The notes: a model not told the origin generated them from the sequence alone. A stretch of 64,000 nucleotides of DNA from Labilithrix luteola (GCF_001263205.1 NZ_CP012333.1:11203501-11267500); one strand, 5' to 3'. Positions 31,106-40,560 are shown, counted from the stretch's first letter. Translations and numbers: made by a program.

Positions 31106-33433
31106 TTACAGCAGCGTAAGCTTCGGGTTCTCGACGACGATGACGCGGTCGCGCCAGTCGACGTCGATGGGGGCCGGGGGAGCGTCGGTCCGCAGCCGGA
31201 CCACGTGCGTCCCGGGCGGCAGCTCCAAGGTTTTCTCGACACGACGGTTCGTCGGTTCGAGCGGGACCGACTCGTGCAGTGACGGGCCGTCGAGCTGCAG
31301 CGTGGACGACGCCCCCGAAGCGGACCGATACGTGAAGTCGAGCACGACACGCTGGACGTGGTCGGTGGGGTTCACGAGAAACGCCTTGCCCTTCGCCTTG
31401 CCGAAGTACCAGGTCGTCGTCGCGTTCCAGTGCTTCGGATAGAAGCCGTCGTTCAGGGCAAGGAACGGCCGCTCGTTCCACGTGCGTCGGCGATTCTCGA
31501 ACTCCGGGCCGAGCCGCTCGCGAAGTGACTTCGTGAAGTCGACGAGCGACCATACGAGCACGCCGTTCGGGGAGACCGCCATCGGCTCGCCGATCACGTC
31601 GCGCAAGTGCGACGAGAGAGCCTTGGCGCCATCTTCGTATCCGCTCGGGTCGACCCAGAGCGCCTCGTACCCCGCGACGGCGATCGCCTCCGGCAGGTCG
31701 GCAATCGGGGTGTCGGCGAGGTCGTGATAGCGCTGATCTCCCAAGCGACCGCGCAGAGAGCCGTAGCTGTAACGCAGCTTCTCGCTGTGCATGTACGGCA
31801 GGAGGTGCGCGTAATCGTGCATGTGGACGATCATGCCGGCCTCCGGGAAAACCGAGTACGGAAGCTGAAAGACGCTCGCGCCCTGGGGAAGGCGCTGCTC
31901 GACCGAGCGAACGAAAGAACGGTCGGTGTGGAATGCTCGAGCAAACGCGTCGTAATCGGGCGTTCCTTCGGAGGTCTGATCATAGACGCCCAGAACGGTG
32001 ATCACTCCGACGACCGCGATGACTCCTCCTCGAACGACCGTAGTCCGTACGCGGACCAAGAGCCTATCGACGAGAATCGCCATTGCGAACAGCGCATAGA
32101 AACCGATGAACACGCTGATGCGGTTGTAGCTTCGAACGTCCGGGAACCCGGCGAAAGCGACGAGCGAGCCGATGCCGCCGATCGTGCCGAGCAGAAACGC
32201 GCCGACGTTCAGGATCGCGAGTGGCCAGAGGAGGTCCGTGCTGCTCGCGTCGGCTTCGCCCGTGCGCCGAGAGCTGGTTCCACGCAGCAAGACGACGAAC
32301 AACACCAAGAGTCCCACCGCACCGACGAGGCCCAGGTACGCCGTTGCGTTCTCGTTCGCGAGAGGCGCCGTCAGATCGTAGCTACGTCGAAAGCGGCGGA
32401 AGGCTTCGAGCCGGTGGTCGACCGTCGGGACCACGAGCTGGAAGAGTTTGAGGCCGAAGATCTCGGCGTCCATGGCCATACGCGCGGAGATCGGCGTTCG
32501 GCCGTTCGAATGGAGGTAGCCGATGACGCCGAGATTCTGGAGCACGAACATGCCCCCCGTCAGCCCAGCGCACGTCGCGGCGCGCAACGCCGGAAGGAGG
32601 CTTCGCTGCTGCGCCGTCGCCGCAATCCCCGCGACCACGTAGGAGGCAAGCGCGAAGAACGGGAAATAGACGAAGCCCCAAAGCCCGGTGCATGCCGCCA
32701 GCACGAGCACGACGATCGACGCGCGGTCGCGGATCCGAAGGGCCACCGGCCATCGCGAATGACTCGTGGCGGGTCGCTTCACGAAGAGAACTGGCGAGCC
32801 GCGCAGAACCTCGATCGCAGGCACGACCGCCAGGGGTACGAGCGCATAGCTGAAGCCGAAGAGAATGTGACCGTAGAGGCGGTACTGATGAAACGGGAGC
32901 ACCGCGAAGAGCACGCCACAGGCAAGCGCCGCGGGGAGGCGAACTCCGTACTTGCGGACGACGGCGACCGCCGCGGCGCCCGCTAGCGGATAGCCGAGAA
33001 TGACGGTCAAGTTGTAGGAGAGAACCCAGTCGTGCGTCAGCGCGACGAGGAACTTGACCAAGACGAGGTAGAAGACGTCCGGCGCCGGGAAGTCTTCGAG
33101 TCCTGCTCCGTAGGGAGCCCCGAGGAACGGGTTGTGGACGTACCACCCGTTGTCGAATGTGCCCTTGAAGTGCATGGCCGCGAACGAGAGGCCGTCACCG
33201 GCCACGAGCGGGCACGTAGGGTCTCGAAGATTGGCGGTCAGAATGCCCGAGTCGGCCGCGAACGCGACGAACGCCAGAAGCGCGCCGAGCAACACCTCTG
33301 CCGCGAAGCGCACGGCGGGCGAAGGGACGAGCGTGGCCCATCGCGAGGCAGCGACGCGCGGGACGGACGCACTCTCGGGAGATGAAGCGACCGGCACGGC
33401 GGCCTTCAAGGCCATCGAGTCACGTGTGTCCAT
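31106..33433 (-). CDS. Large polytopic membrane protein, GT-C/YfhO-like, unknown function
   Basis: A 775-residue protein starting at ATG 33431-33433. After about 45 N-terminal residues there are about 11-13 membrane helices up to residue ~480, interrupted by a periplasmic loop with acidic residues (DPTCPLVAGDGLSFAAMHFK). The C-terminal 290 residues are soluble and end in a beta-sandwich-like part (LELPPGTHVVRLRTDAPPAP). This order resembles GT-C-fold lipid-linked sugar transferases and YfhO-like proteins, but I cannot name a family. It may modify cell-surface glycans. The glycosidase-like lipoprotein upstream on the same strand (248-bp gap without features) might belong to the same process. 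Confidence 0.75.
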   Translation of the reverse strand: MDTRDSMALKAAVPVASSPESASVPRVAASRWATLVPSPAVRFAAEVLLGALLAFVAFAADSGILTANLRDPTCPLVAGDGLSFAAMHFKGTFDNGWYVHNPFLGAPYGAGLEDFPAPDVFYLVLVKFLVALTHDWVLSYNLTVILGYPLAGAAAVAVVRKYGVRLPAALACGVLFAVLPFHQYRLYGHILFGFSYALVPLAVVPAIEVLRGSPVLFVKRPATSHSRWPVALRIRDRASIVVLVLAACTGLWGFVYFPFFALASYVVAGIAATAQQRSLLPALRAATCAGLTGGMFVLQNLGVIGYLHSNGRTPISARMAMDAEIFGLKLFQLVVPTVDHRLEAFRRFRRSYDLTAPLANENATAYLGLVGAVGLLVLFVVLLRGTSSRRTGEADASSTDLLWPLAILNVGAFLLGTIGGIGSLVAFAGFPDVRSYNRISVFIGFYALFAMAILVDRLLVRVRTTVVRGGVIAVVGVITVLGVYDQTSEGTPDYDAFARAFHTDRSFVRSVEQRLPQGASVFQLPYSVFPEAGMIVHMHDYAHLLPYMHSEKLRYSYGSLRGRLGDQRYHDLADTPIADLPEAIAVAGYEALWVDPSGYEDGAKALSSHLRDVIGEPMAVSPNGVLVWSLVDFTKSLRERLGPEFENRRRTWNERPFLALNDGFYPKHWNATTTWYFGKAKGKAFLVNPTDHVQRVVLDFTYRSASGASSTLQLDGPSLHESVPLEPTNRRVEKTLELPPGTHVVRLRTDAPPAPIDVDWRDRVIVVENPKLTLL

Positions 33434-33681
33434 GTGGGGCGGCCATCGAATACCGCGTTCTGGCGTTCGCTGCGAGCAGGGATCGGGCCTGCCCTGGCAT
33501 CCTCCGAGCGCCGGGCTCACGCCTCGAAGAACACCACCCAAGCCACGGAGATCACTTCATAATCAAGCAACCTCAGCCGCGTTCGGCGGCTGCGTACGCA
33601 CCGCTTGCTCCCTGCGCCTCGGGCCGGACGCCACCCGGACGTGGTCGACGTCGACGATCGAGCGCCGAGTCCTGCGAGATT

Positions 33682-34779
33682 CTACTTGGCGGCGGTTTGC
33701 ACGAGGAGGTCGAACAGCGGCTTCGGGTTGGTCAGATCGTAGCGCAGCCCGAAGTGAGCTTCGACGCCAGGGTTGTTCGGCTGATCGATGAGCTCGTACA
33801 TGTCGACCTCGTCGATGATGTCCGCATAGTTCGTCTGAATCTCGGTGAAGAGCTGACGAATGCTGTCGTAGCAAGCGCCGTCCCCCGGGTGTCCTCCGTC
33901 GTAGATGCCGTGATAGACGTCGCCGCAGTTCACCTCGTTGAAGAAGATGTGCGTCTTGTACTTGGTCGCGGCCGCGCGCATCTGCCCGAAGTACATGTTG
34001 TACCAATATCCCTTGTCTCCGAAGTACGGATACCAGTGATAGGTGATGTAATCGAATTTGAATCCGGCGTTCCACGCCTTGTCGAGGAACCAGAGATCCC
34101 CGTTGGGGTCGCCCCCGCAACGGCCGCCAAGATCGTCCGAATTGCAGTTCGTGAAGTTGATCGAGGTCTTGATGGGCAATCCCAGCTCGGTGGCCGCTTG
34201 CTGGATTCCCTGCGCCGTCGTCACCATCTCGGGAATGCGTGACTCGACGAGCTCGGGCTGCAGGTCCACCTCATTGCCGATTTCCCAGATCTGGATGTCG
34301 GCGGCGTAGCGTTTGGCGAGGTTGTACGCCGTGATCTTCGACGTGGGGTAGAGCATCGGACGAAGCGCGATGCCGTATTGCTTGGCGAGGGGGACGATCG
34401 CGTCGAGGACGTCGGTGGCCGTCGCCGGAACGTCGAAACGGTACGTCTTCAAGCCGTTGTCGTGGAGCAGCCGGAAGATCGCTTCGGTCTGCGAGACCGG
34501 GTAGTACTGGCGGAGCGTGTGACCGTTGACGCCCCACAGCATCTTCTTCGGCTCGCTCGCAGGGGGCGGAGTCGTGGGCGGCGGAGTCGTGGGCGGCGCC
34601 GTCTGGGCCGGAGCTCCGGCGTCCGGCGTCGGGTCCCCACCCGACGGGCGCCCGGAGGCTTCGGCGTTGGGCGCCCCCTCGAGCGCTTCACCGCCATCCG
34701 ATGAACACGCGCCGAGCGCAAAGACGACAGCCGTACACGCGAACGTCGCGACGAGTCTCGAGGTGCTTGAACCGACCAT
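33682..34779 (-). CDS. Secreted glycoside hydrolase-like lipoprotein (clan GH-A fold)
   Basis: A 365-residue protein with signal peptide and lipobox LGAC (C25), then a Pro/Thr linker with PPTTPPPTTPPP to about residue 77. The remaining 290 residues look like a TIM barrel of clan GH-A: QIWEIGNEVD places N169-E170 as the acid/base pair, YITYHWYPYFG marks strand 6, and IFFNEVNCG gives E282 as a possible nucleophile. The closest families would be GH39/GH53-like; the exact family and the substrate are unknown. It would act outside the cell on polysaccharide. It is divergent from the SDR gene across 160 bp. Confidence 0.8.
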   Translation of the reverse strand: MVGSSTSRLVATFACTAVVFALGACSSDGGEALEGAPNAEASGRPSGGDPTPDAGAPAQTAPPTTPPPTTPPPASEPKKMLWGVNGHTLRQYYPVSQTEAIFRLLHDNGLKTYRFDVPATATDVLDAIVPLAKQYGIALRPMLYPTSKITAYNLAKRYAADIQIWEIGNEVDLQPELVESRIPEMVTTAQGIQQAATELGLPIKTSINFTNCNSDDLGGRCGGDPNGDLWFLDKAWNAGFKFDYITYHWYPYFGDKGYWYNMYFGQMRAAATKYKTHIFFNEVNCGDVYHGIYDGGHPGDGACYDSIRQLFTEIQTNYADIIDEVDMYELIDQPNNPGVEAHFGLRYDLTNPKPLFDLLVQTAAK

Positions 34780-34939
34780 GGGGCCTCCGAGACGTCGCGA
34801 AGCACGTCCTACGCCAGGCGCCCAAGGCCTCGATTTTCGAGGGATCGTGCGCTCTGGTGCATGATCGGGCCTTGCACGTGGGGTGATCGATGCGATCGCG
34901 CCCGGCGCCCCTCACTCGTCGTGTGCTACTCGGTGGGGC

Positions 34940-35830
34940 ATGCAAGAAGGCGGCGTCGCGATCGTCACGGGTGGGGCTTCGGGCATTGGTCGAGCATTGT
35001 GCGAGGCGCTCGGCAAACGGCGCTTCGACGTCGTCGTCGCCGACCGCCAACACGATCTCGCAGAGGCCGTCGCCGCCGATATCTGCAAGCGAGGGCCGGG
35101 GCGTGCGAGGGCTGCCTCGCTCGACGTCCGCGACTTCGCCGCGTTCGAGCGACTCGCGAAAGACACGGTGAGCCGCTTCGGACGCATCGATTACCTCTTC
35201 AACAATGCGGGCATCGCCGTCGGCGGAGAGATGCTCGCGTACGAGGTCACCGACTGGACCGACGTCATCGACGTGAACCTCGTCGGCGTCACGAACGGCA
35301 TCCAGGCCGTCTATCCGCGCATGGTCGAGCAGCGAAGCGGCCACATCGTCAACACCGCTTCGGTCGCAGGCCTCATCCCTTCGAACATCGGCAGCTACAC
35401 CGCCACGAAGTTCGCCGTCGTTGGCCTCTCGAAGGCGCTACGGCTCGAGGGAAAGTTCTCGAACGTGCGCTGCTCGGTGATCTGCCCGGGACCGATTCGC
35501 ACGCCCATCCTCACGGGAGGCAAGTTCGGTCGCAATCGCATTCCCGGCTTCACCGACGAGATGGCAGAGGCGATGTGGCGGAAGTCGCGCCCGATGGACG
35601 TCGACGTCTTCGTCGAACGCATCCTCCCGCAGGTCTTCGCCGACAAGGGAATCATCATCGAGCCGAAGATCTGGCGCGCCGTCTGGCTGCTCGAGCGCCT
35701 TGCGCCCTCGCTGGGCGAGACGATCGCCTTCTTGGTCCTGAAGAAGGTGAAGGCCGACATGCAGAAGATGACCCGCGCGGCGGCGCAGCAGCCTCGCACG
35801 GGCCACACGCGTTCGAACGCGGGCGCGTAG
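34940..35830 (+). CDS. Short-chain dehydrogenase/reductase (SDR)
   Basis: A 296-residue classical SDR. The start at ATG 34940 is chosen because GGTGGGG lies just upstream and the Rossmann motif begins within ten residues. Visible motifs: TGGASGIG (residues 10-17), NNAG (88-91), N113, S141 and Y153-x3-K157 (GSYTATKFAV). The C-terminal extension of about 60 residues (KIWRAVWLLERLAPSLGETI) is longer than the minimal fold and amphipathic. It oxidises or reduces an alcohol/ketone with NAD(P)(H). The substrate is unknown and the gene is monocistronic in appearance. Confidence 0.92.
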   Translation: MQEGGVAIVTGGASGIGRALCEALGKRRFDVVVADRQHDLAEAVAADICKRGPGRARAASLDVRDFAAFERLAKDTVSRFGRIDYLFNNAGIAVGGEMLAYEVTDWTDVIDVNLVGVTNGIQAVYPRMVEQRSGHIVNTASVAGLIPSNIGSYTATKFAVVGLSKALRLEGKFSNVRCSVICPGPIRTPILTGGKFGRNRIPGFTDEMAEAMWRKSRPMDVDVFVERILPQVFADKGIIIEPKIWRAVWLLERLAPSLGETIAFLVLKKVKADMQKMTRAAAQQPRTGHTRSNAGA

Positions 35831-35968
35831 AGCGCGCATCGTTCGGGTTTGGAGCCCCGCTCAGCTCGAGCGGGAGCTGCCCTCGTGCTTGACCGCGTGC
35901 GGAATCGAAGCTCGTCCACATGATGGGCGTTCTCGCGTCGCGCCGAACGAGCTAGACGACGGAGAGTC

Positions 35969-36790
35969 ATGGCCGACACGGATCGAACGCGGCAAAGCTG
36001 GAACGTCGCCACGCGAAACCACAACGCCCACAAGGGTGATCAGGCGGCATTCCTCCGTGCCGGCGGCGACACGCTGTTTCCCGAGGAACTAGCGCTCCTT
36101 GGGGCGCTCGACGGCAAGTCACTCGTGCATCTGCAATGCAACGCCGGACAGGACTCGCTCTGTCTCGCTCGTCGCGGGGCACGCGTCGTCGGCGTCGACT
36201 TCTCCGACGAGGCGATCGGGTTCGCGCGCAAGCTCTCGGTCGAGAGCGGGCTCGGCGCGAGCTTCGTTGAAGCCGAGGTCGTTTCGTGGATGCACGAGAC
36301 CTCCGACCGCTTCGACCTGGCGTTCTCGAGCTACGGCGCTGTCGGTTGGCTGCCCGATCTCGACGCGTGGGCGACCGGCCTTCGGCGCATCTTGGTGCCC
36401 GGGGGGCGCTTCGTCTACGTCGAGTTTCATCCTCTCGTCTGGAGCATTCGCGACGGCGGGCGCCTGAGCGGCGACGACTACTTCGCGACGGAGCCGTTCT
36501 TCGAGCCGGTCGGTGATTACGTCGGTACATCGGGAAAGGCGCTCGGGGCCGTCACGGTCGGGTCCACCACGAAGAACGACGTTCCCGCGACGTCCTACCA
36601 GCACACGCTCGCGCGCGTCGTGACGGCGCTGGCAACCGCAGGCTTTCGACTCGAACGGCTCGAGGAATATCCGCACGCGAACGGCTGCAAGGTCAGCGAC
36701 GCGCTCGTCGAAGGCGAGAATCGTCGATGGGTCTTCCCGGCGGGGGTGGCCCGCGTGCCTCTCATGTTCGGACTCTCCGCGGTCGCCTGA
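35969..36790 (+). CDS. Class I SAM-dependent methyltransferase
   Basis: A 273-residue protein with GGAGA 6 bases before ATG. Motif I is LVHLQCNAGQDSLCLARRGA with the acidic VVGVDFSDEAIGFA. FDLAFSSYGAVGWLPDL and ILVPGGRFVYVEFHPLVWSI complete the fold. This resembles the Methyltransf_11/25 group with the NHNxHKGDQAxFLR N-terminus seen in many bacterial small-molecule methyltransferases. The substrate is unknown. It is convergent with the methyltransferase at 36826-37500. Confidence 0.9.
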   Translation: MADTDRTRQSWNVATRNHNAHKGDQAAFLRAGGDTLFPEELALLGALDGKSLVHLQCNAGQDSLCLARRGARVVGVDFSDEAIGFARKLSVESGLGASFVEAEVVSWMHETSDRFDLAFSSYGAVGWLPDLDAWATGLRRILVPGGRFVYVEFHPLVWSIRDGGRLSGDDYFATEPFFEPVGDYVGTSGKALGAVTVGSTTKNDVPATSYQHTLARVVTALATAGFRLERLEEYPHANGCKVSDALVEGENRRWVFPAGVARVPLMFGLSAVA

Positions 36791-36825
36791 GCGCGCGAGC
36801 GCGACGGACCGACGCGTAGGGCTCG

Positions 36826-37500
36826 TCACATGGCCAGAACGCGCGCCGTACGCACGGTCATGGCCTCGAGGTCGAACGGCGTCGGCACCTCGTAACGTGC
36901 GAGCTCGCGCGCGAGGCGCGGCGCATGAGGCCGCCCCGAATCCGCGGTCACCACGGTCTTGTTCGCCGACGCGAGCTTCCGAAACCAACGACGGAAGCGC
37001 GCCGAGGGCTTGGGCTCGTACCACACGTCTCCCGCGAGGAGCACGTCGACGCCGGCAAGCGGTTCCCCTACGAGATCGCGTGTGGTCACGGCGAGCGAAA
37101 GCCCGTTGGCTTGCGCGTTGAGCTCGGTCGCCACGCGCGCCAAAGGATCGACGTCGACCGCATGCACGTGCCCGCCGGCGAGCGTTGCTGCGAGTCCCAC
37201 GAGTCCGGAGCCGCACGCGAAGTCGAGCACGCGAGCTCCGCGGACGACCTCGGGATGATCGAGCACCCAACGTGCGAGGGCCTGCCCGCCGGCCCAAGGT
37301 ACGCACCAGAACGGCACGGCGGCATCGTCGTCGTCGAGCCAGCGAGAAACCTCGAACCACACGGGCGTGACCGACTCCGCCCAGTAGAGGCGAACCTCGG
37401 GCACGAGCGGAACCGGCGCGAGCTTCGTATGCTCGAGAACGAACGCGCGTCGCTCGTCGTCCGTCTTGCGCCGAGTCGGGCGCATCACGCGACGCGTCAT
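36826..37500 (-). CDS. Methyltransferase of the PrmA/ETFB-methyltransferase type
   Basis: A 224-residue protein. The start is taken at ATG 37498-37500, just past the end of the upstream gene; the internal ATG 37483-37485 is possible. Motifs: YWAESVTPVWFE, PFWCVPWAGGQALARWVLDH, VLDFACGSGLVGLAATLAGG (SAM loop) and VLLAGDVWYEPK (post-II). This pattern is typical of the family that includes ribosomal protein L11 and ETF-beta lysine methyltransferases. A protein substrate is therefore plausible. It follows the lysozyme-like gene with an 8-bp gap, probably one transcript. Confidence 0.87.
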   Translation of the reverse strand: MTRRVMRPTRRKTDDERRAFVLEHTKLAPVPLVPEVRLYWAESVTPVWFEVSRWLDDDDAAVPFWCVPWAGGQALARWVLDHPEVVRGARVLDFACGSGLVGLAATLAGGHVHAVDVDPLARVATELNAQANGLSLAVTTRDLVGEPLAGVDVLLAGDVWYEPKPSARFRRWFRKLASANKTVVTADSGRPHAPRLARELARYEVPTPFDLEAMTVRTARVLAM

Positions 37501-37507
37501 GCGACGG

Positions 37508-38188
37508 TCATGCGACGGGACCACTCGAGGCAGGCCCTCCTGCTTCGGTGGTCACTTCGTCGGCGCGCTCCCGTTGCAGATCGACGGGATAGTACAGCAC
37601 CGCGGGGTCCAGCCTCGCGCGTCGAACGTGCGCGGCGTTGCGGAAGAGCGTGCGGTTGGCGGCGTTGCGCGTACGAATCGTGCCGTGCTCGTTCGCGATC
37701 TTGCCCTCGGCAGCGGCAGTGTCGAAGTCGAGCGCCCGACACGCGGCTTCGAACCGTGGAAAGTGGAACGCGGGCCCACACGCCCACGCGAGCGAGAGCA
37801 CTCCGAGCTGCGCGTCTGCGGACCAGTTGACGTAGGCGGGGAACCGCGCACTCAGGCGACGATCGAGCTCGTCCAACTTGCCGAAGACGACGCGCTCGAC
37901 GTTGGTGGGCGAGAGCCGCAGCGACGTCACGCTCGCGTACGCCATGCCGCCTTTCCAGGCGAGGTCCTTGCGCGCCTTCACCTTGACCCAGGCGACGGCG
38001 ATCTCGTCGCGTGTCGCACGGCGGCCGTCGGGATGCTCGAGCGGCAGTTCGAGCGCGTACTCGATGGGATCGACGAGATTGCCGATGGCGATCGTCACGA
38101 GGCATTTCGCGTCGAGATAGAGAAACGGAAGGACACCTTCGAGGGGCTTCGTGAATGCAACGAAGTTCTTCCTGACGCTTTCTCTCAT
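37508..38188 (-). CDS. Lysozyme-like protein, GH24-type similarity
   Basis: A 226-residue protein. Start ATG 38186-38188 with a strong GGAAGGA upstream. LEGVLPFLYLDAKCLVTIAI followed by GNLVDP resembles the E...YxDxxGxxTIGxGN segment of phage-type lysozymes. LGVLSLAWACGPAFHFPRF and IRTRNAANRTLFRNA resemble the C-terminal lobe. There is no signal peptide, so it either acts in the cytoplasm or leaves by another route. Cell-wall hydrolysis is inferred from weak similarity only; the catalytic Glu could be E29 of LEG. No phage genes are nearby. Confidence 0.6.
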   Translation of the reverse strand: MRESVRKNFVAFTKPLEGVLPFLYLDAKCLVTIAIGNLVDPIEYALELPLEHPDGRRATRDEIAVAWVKVKARKDLAWKGGMAYASVTSLRLSPTNVERVVFGKLDELDRRLSARFPAYVNWSADAQLGVLSLAWACGPAFHFPRFEAACRALDFDTAAAEGKIANEHGTIRTRNAANRTLFRNAAHVRRARLDPAVLYYPVDLQRERADEVTTEAGGPASSGPVA

Positions 38189-38256
38189 TCCTTCCCCCTC
38201 GACCTCACGAGCTCGCCAGGATAGCAAGCAGAGGCTCCTCGTGACACGAGGTTCGA

Positions 38257-39498
38257 TCAGCGCAGTCGCTTCTCGTACGAGAGACGTTCCGCACGGCTCT
38301 TCGCGAGCGCGATCGCGCGGCGATAAAGTTCGTGCGCCTCGACGGTCCGCCCCGCACGACGCTCGACGTCCGCACGCGCCGCCCAGAAAAACGAGTACTC
38401 GGCGAGCTTCGGTTCGCCGGCGAGCGCCGCAAGCGCTTCACGGCCGACGTCGAGCCCGTGAAGCTCCGCGAGGGCGAGGCCACGGTTGAGGGCGACGATC
38501 GGCCCGGGCGAGAGCGCCGCGAGCGCGTCGTAGTATTCGACGATCCTCGCCCAGTTCGTCTCCGCTACGGATGGAGCGCTCGTGTGCTCGAACGCGATGC
38601 CCGCTTCGAGGTGCCACCGAGTCAGCCGGTCGCCCGTTGCGCTCGCCGCGAGATGCTGCAGGCCCCGGCCAAAGAGAGAGGCGTCCCAGAGCGAGCGGTC
38701 CTGCTCGGCGAGGGGAACGATCACGGCGTCTTCGCACAAACGCGCCGTAAGACGAGCGGCGTTGAAACAGAAGAGCGCCGCGAGGGCATGAACGGTGCTC
38801 GGCTCGACGGCGCTGGCCCCGAGCAAGAGCTCGGAGAGTCGAAGGGCGTCCGCACACATCGCAGGATGAAGCGGATTGTCGGCATCGCTGCCGTGATAGC
38901 CCTCGTTGAACAGGAGATAGAGTGCTTGCTCGACCGAGGGCTGCCGCGCACGAACGTCGTCCACGGCGCGTGGGTCCTGCAAGTGGCCCAGCTCCTGCAA
39001 GCGTGCGCGACCGCGGTGCAAGCGCCTGTCGATCGTCTGGACGTCGACGAGAAACGCGCGGGCAATCTCGGTCGAGGAGAGCCCGCACAAGAGCCGGAGA
39101 ATCAGCGTCACGTGCGTCTCCGAGGAGAGCGCGTCGTCGCATATCGCGAACATCATCGCGAGTTGGTTCTCGGCGTCCGCTTCGGGTGAAAGCGCCAGGT
39201 CGACGGCGCCCGCCAGAGCCCCTTCGCATTCGGCCTCGAGCATCAGGCGCTCTCGGCGGCGCTCCCGCCGGAGTATGTCGATCGCTCGGTTTCTCGCGAC
39301 CTGGAGGATCCACGCTTTGGGATTCTCCGGCGCGCCGAAGCGCCACGCGTGCATGGCAGTGACGAGCGCGTCGTGGACCACGTCCTCGGCGAGCGCCAGA
39401 TTGGAAGGGCCGAGGAGGCGCGCGAGCGCCGCGACGAGGTGGCCAGACTCTCGACGAAAGAGATCTTCGACCAGCGCCGCGGCGCTCGCGTCACTCAT
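38257..39498 (-). CDS. ECF42-like sigma factor with C-terminal TPR-type extension
   Basis: A 413-residue protein, twice the usual ECF length. Region 2: LAEDVVHDALVTAMHAWRFG and PKAWILQVARNRAIDILRRE. Region 4: LRLLCGLSSTEIARAFLVDV followed by RRLHRGRARL (to about residue 175). The remaining 230 residues form the conserved extension (ALYLLFNEGYHGSD, LARIVEYYDALAALSPGPIV-like, ALNRGLALAELHGLD) with TPR-like helices, as in the ECF42 group. That group is known to lie beside YCII/DGPF proteins, as here (39502-39861, 3 bp upstream). Known ECF42 factors need their C-terminal extension for activity; no anti-sigma is used. Confidence 0.92.
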   Translation of the reverse strand: MSDASAAALVEDLFRRESGHLVAALARLLGPSNLALAEDVVHDALVTAMHAWRFGAPENPKAWILQVARNRAIDILRRERRRERLMLEAECEGALAGAVDLALSPEADAENQLAMMFAICDDALSSETHVTLILRLLCGLSSTEIARAFLVDVQTIDRRLHRGRARLQELGHLQDPRAVDDVRARQPSVEQALYLLFNEGYHGSDADNPLHPAMCADALRLSELLLGASAVEPSTVHALAALFCFNAARLTARLCEDAVIVPLAEQDRSLWDASLFGRGLQHLAASATGDRLTRWHLEAGIAFEHTSAPSVAETNWARIVEYYDALAALSPGPIVALNRGLALAELHGLDVGREALAALAGEPKLAEYSFFWAARADVERRAGRTVEAHELYRRAIALAKSRAERLSYEKRLR

Positions 39499-39501
39499 GC
39501 A

Positions 39502-39861
39502 TCACTTTCCCGGCAGGAGGAGCACGGGACGAATTTCCACCGAGCCGTCGAACTCGAAGATGGGACAATCGCGGGCCAGGGCCGCGGCATCGTCGAGCGA
39601 AGCAGCCTCGACGACGAGCGTGCCGCTCACGAGATCTTTCGACTCGGCATAGGGGCCATCGGTCACGACGCGATCGCGACCGCGCAGCGTCTTGCCGCTG
39701 GGCGGATGCTCGAGGGGCTGCGCAGCGGCCAGCTTGCCGGCGGCGAGCAGGCCGTTCGTCCACGCATTCCATTTGGCGAGGTGAGCCTGAATTTCGGTGG
39801 GCGAGACCTGGCCGGGGGTCGCGTAGCCACCGCCGCGGAAAATGTACATGAACTTGGGCAT
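39502..39861 (-). CDS. YCII/DGPF-domain protein, partner of ECF42 sigma
   Basis: A 119-residue protein. ATG 39859-39861 preceded by AGGAG. It shows the YCII-related fold and the hallmark DGPYAESKDLVSGTLVVEA, a variant of the DGPF motif, plus EIRPVLLLPGK at the end. It is separated by 3 bp from the ECF42-like sigma gene and is certainly co-transcribed. Biochemical function of DGPF proteins is not established; in Streptomyces venezuelae they are part of the ECF42 regulon. Confidence 0.92.
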   Translation of the reverse strand: MPKFMYIFRGGGYATPGQVSPTEIQAHLAKWNAWTNGLLAAGKLAAAQPLEHPPSGKTLRGRDRVVTDGPYAESKDLVSGTLVVEAASLDDAAALARDCPIFEFDGSVEIRPVLLLPGK

Positions 39862-40002
39862 CTCGAAGGCTCCTGGGTTGGAGGATATGCCCAAGGACGA
39901 ACGGCTTTCCGAGAACCGGACGCGCCGCGGACGATTTCGCGCACCGAAGGAGGCCCGCCGATGACGCGTTGCTCCGAGAGGTCAACTGCTTAGCTTTCCA
40001 GG

Positions 40003-40266
40003 ATGCCCTTCGCCATCGACGACGAGCTGCGACACAAGAAGGACGGCGACGTCGTGACCATTCGCTCGGAGCCCATCTACTGCGTCTTCGACACCCAGCC
40101 CTACTACGAGGTGACGCGGGGGGAGACCGTCGCGTGGGTATGGGAAAACGATCTCGAACCGCTCGAGCCGCTCGACTCGCAGGCCGACGAGCGCTCGGAC
40201 GTTCCGCCGCCCAAAGCGTCCAAGGCGTCCAAAGCGCCCAAATCGCCCAACGCGAAGGTCGGCTGA
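40003..40266 (+). CDS. Small hypothetical protein with Lys/Pro-rich tail, possibly frameshifted
   Basis: An 87-residue protein. The first 60 residues are ordered-looking (DGDVVTIRSEPIYCVFDTQP, YYEVTRGETVAWVW); the tail is PPPKASKASKAPKSPNAKVG. Immediately after the stop, the +1 frame continues with a similar Lys/Ala/Thr-rich sequence up to 40375 (see next entry). So the annotated end may be due to an indel. Lys/Ala/Pro tails of this type are common on small Myxococcota proteins and may bind nucleic acid or polyphosphate. Function unknown. Confidence 0.55.
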   Translation: MPFAIDDELRHKKDGDVVTIRSEPIYCVFDTQPYYEVTRGETVAWVWENDLEPLEPLDSQADERSDVPPPKASKASKAPKSPNAKVG

Positions 40267-40560
40267 CCCTCGACCGTCAGCGACGGTTCGCGACGCTACG
40301 AAGGCGACCGCCAAGGCGAAGATGGCAGCGCCGAAGAAGAAGGCGACTGCCAAGACGACGCGCAAGCGAACCTGATCGCGCAGCGGGAACAGCATCGGCG
40401 GGCCGTGAGCGGCGGCAAGCGGAGCGCGACATATCGTCACGATCGGACGAGGACGAGCCGCAGAAAAATCGTCGTCCGCTTTGTCGACCGCGCTCGGCTT
40501 CGGCTGTCGTGCCGGTGAGGGCCTCCCTCTTGCGAGGCCCCAACCGAAAGGAGCCCATCC
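40267..40560 (+). other. Intergenic stretch with Lys/Ala-rich +1 frame
   Basis: From about 40262 to the TGA at 40373-40375 the +1 frame reads ATKATAKAKMAAPKKKATAK then TTRKRT, very like the tail of the preceding protein. It could be the real C-terminus of 40003-40266 displaced by one base. The remaining 185 bp to the VOC gene show nothing apart from the ribosome-binding site GAAAGGAG at its end. Confidence 0.4.
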
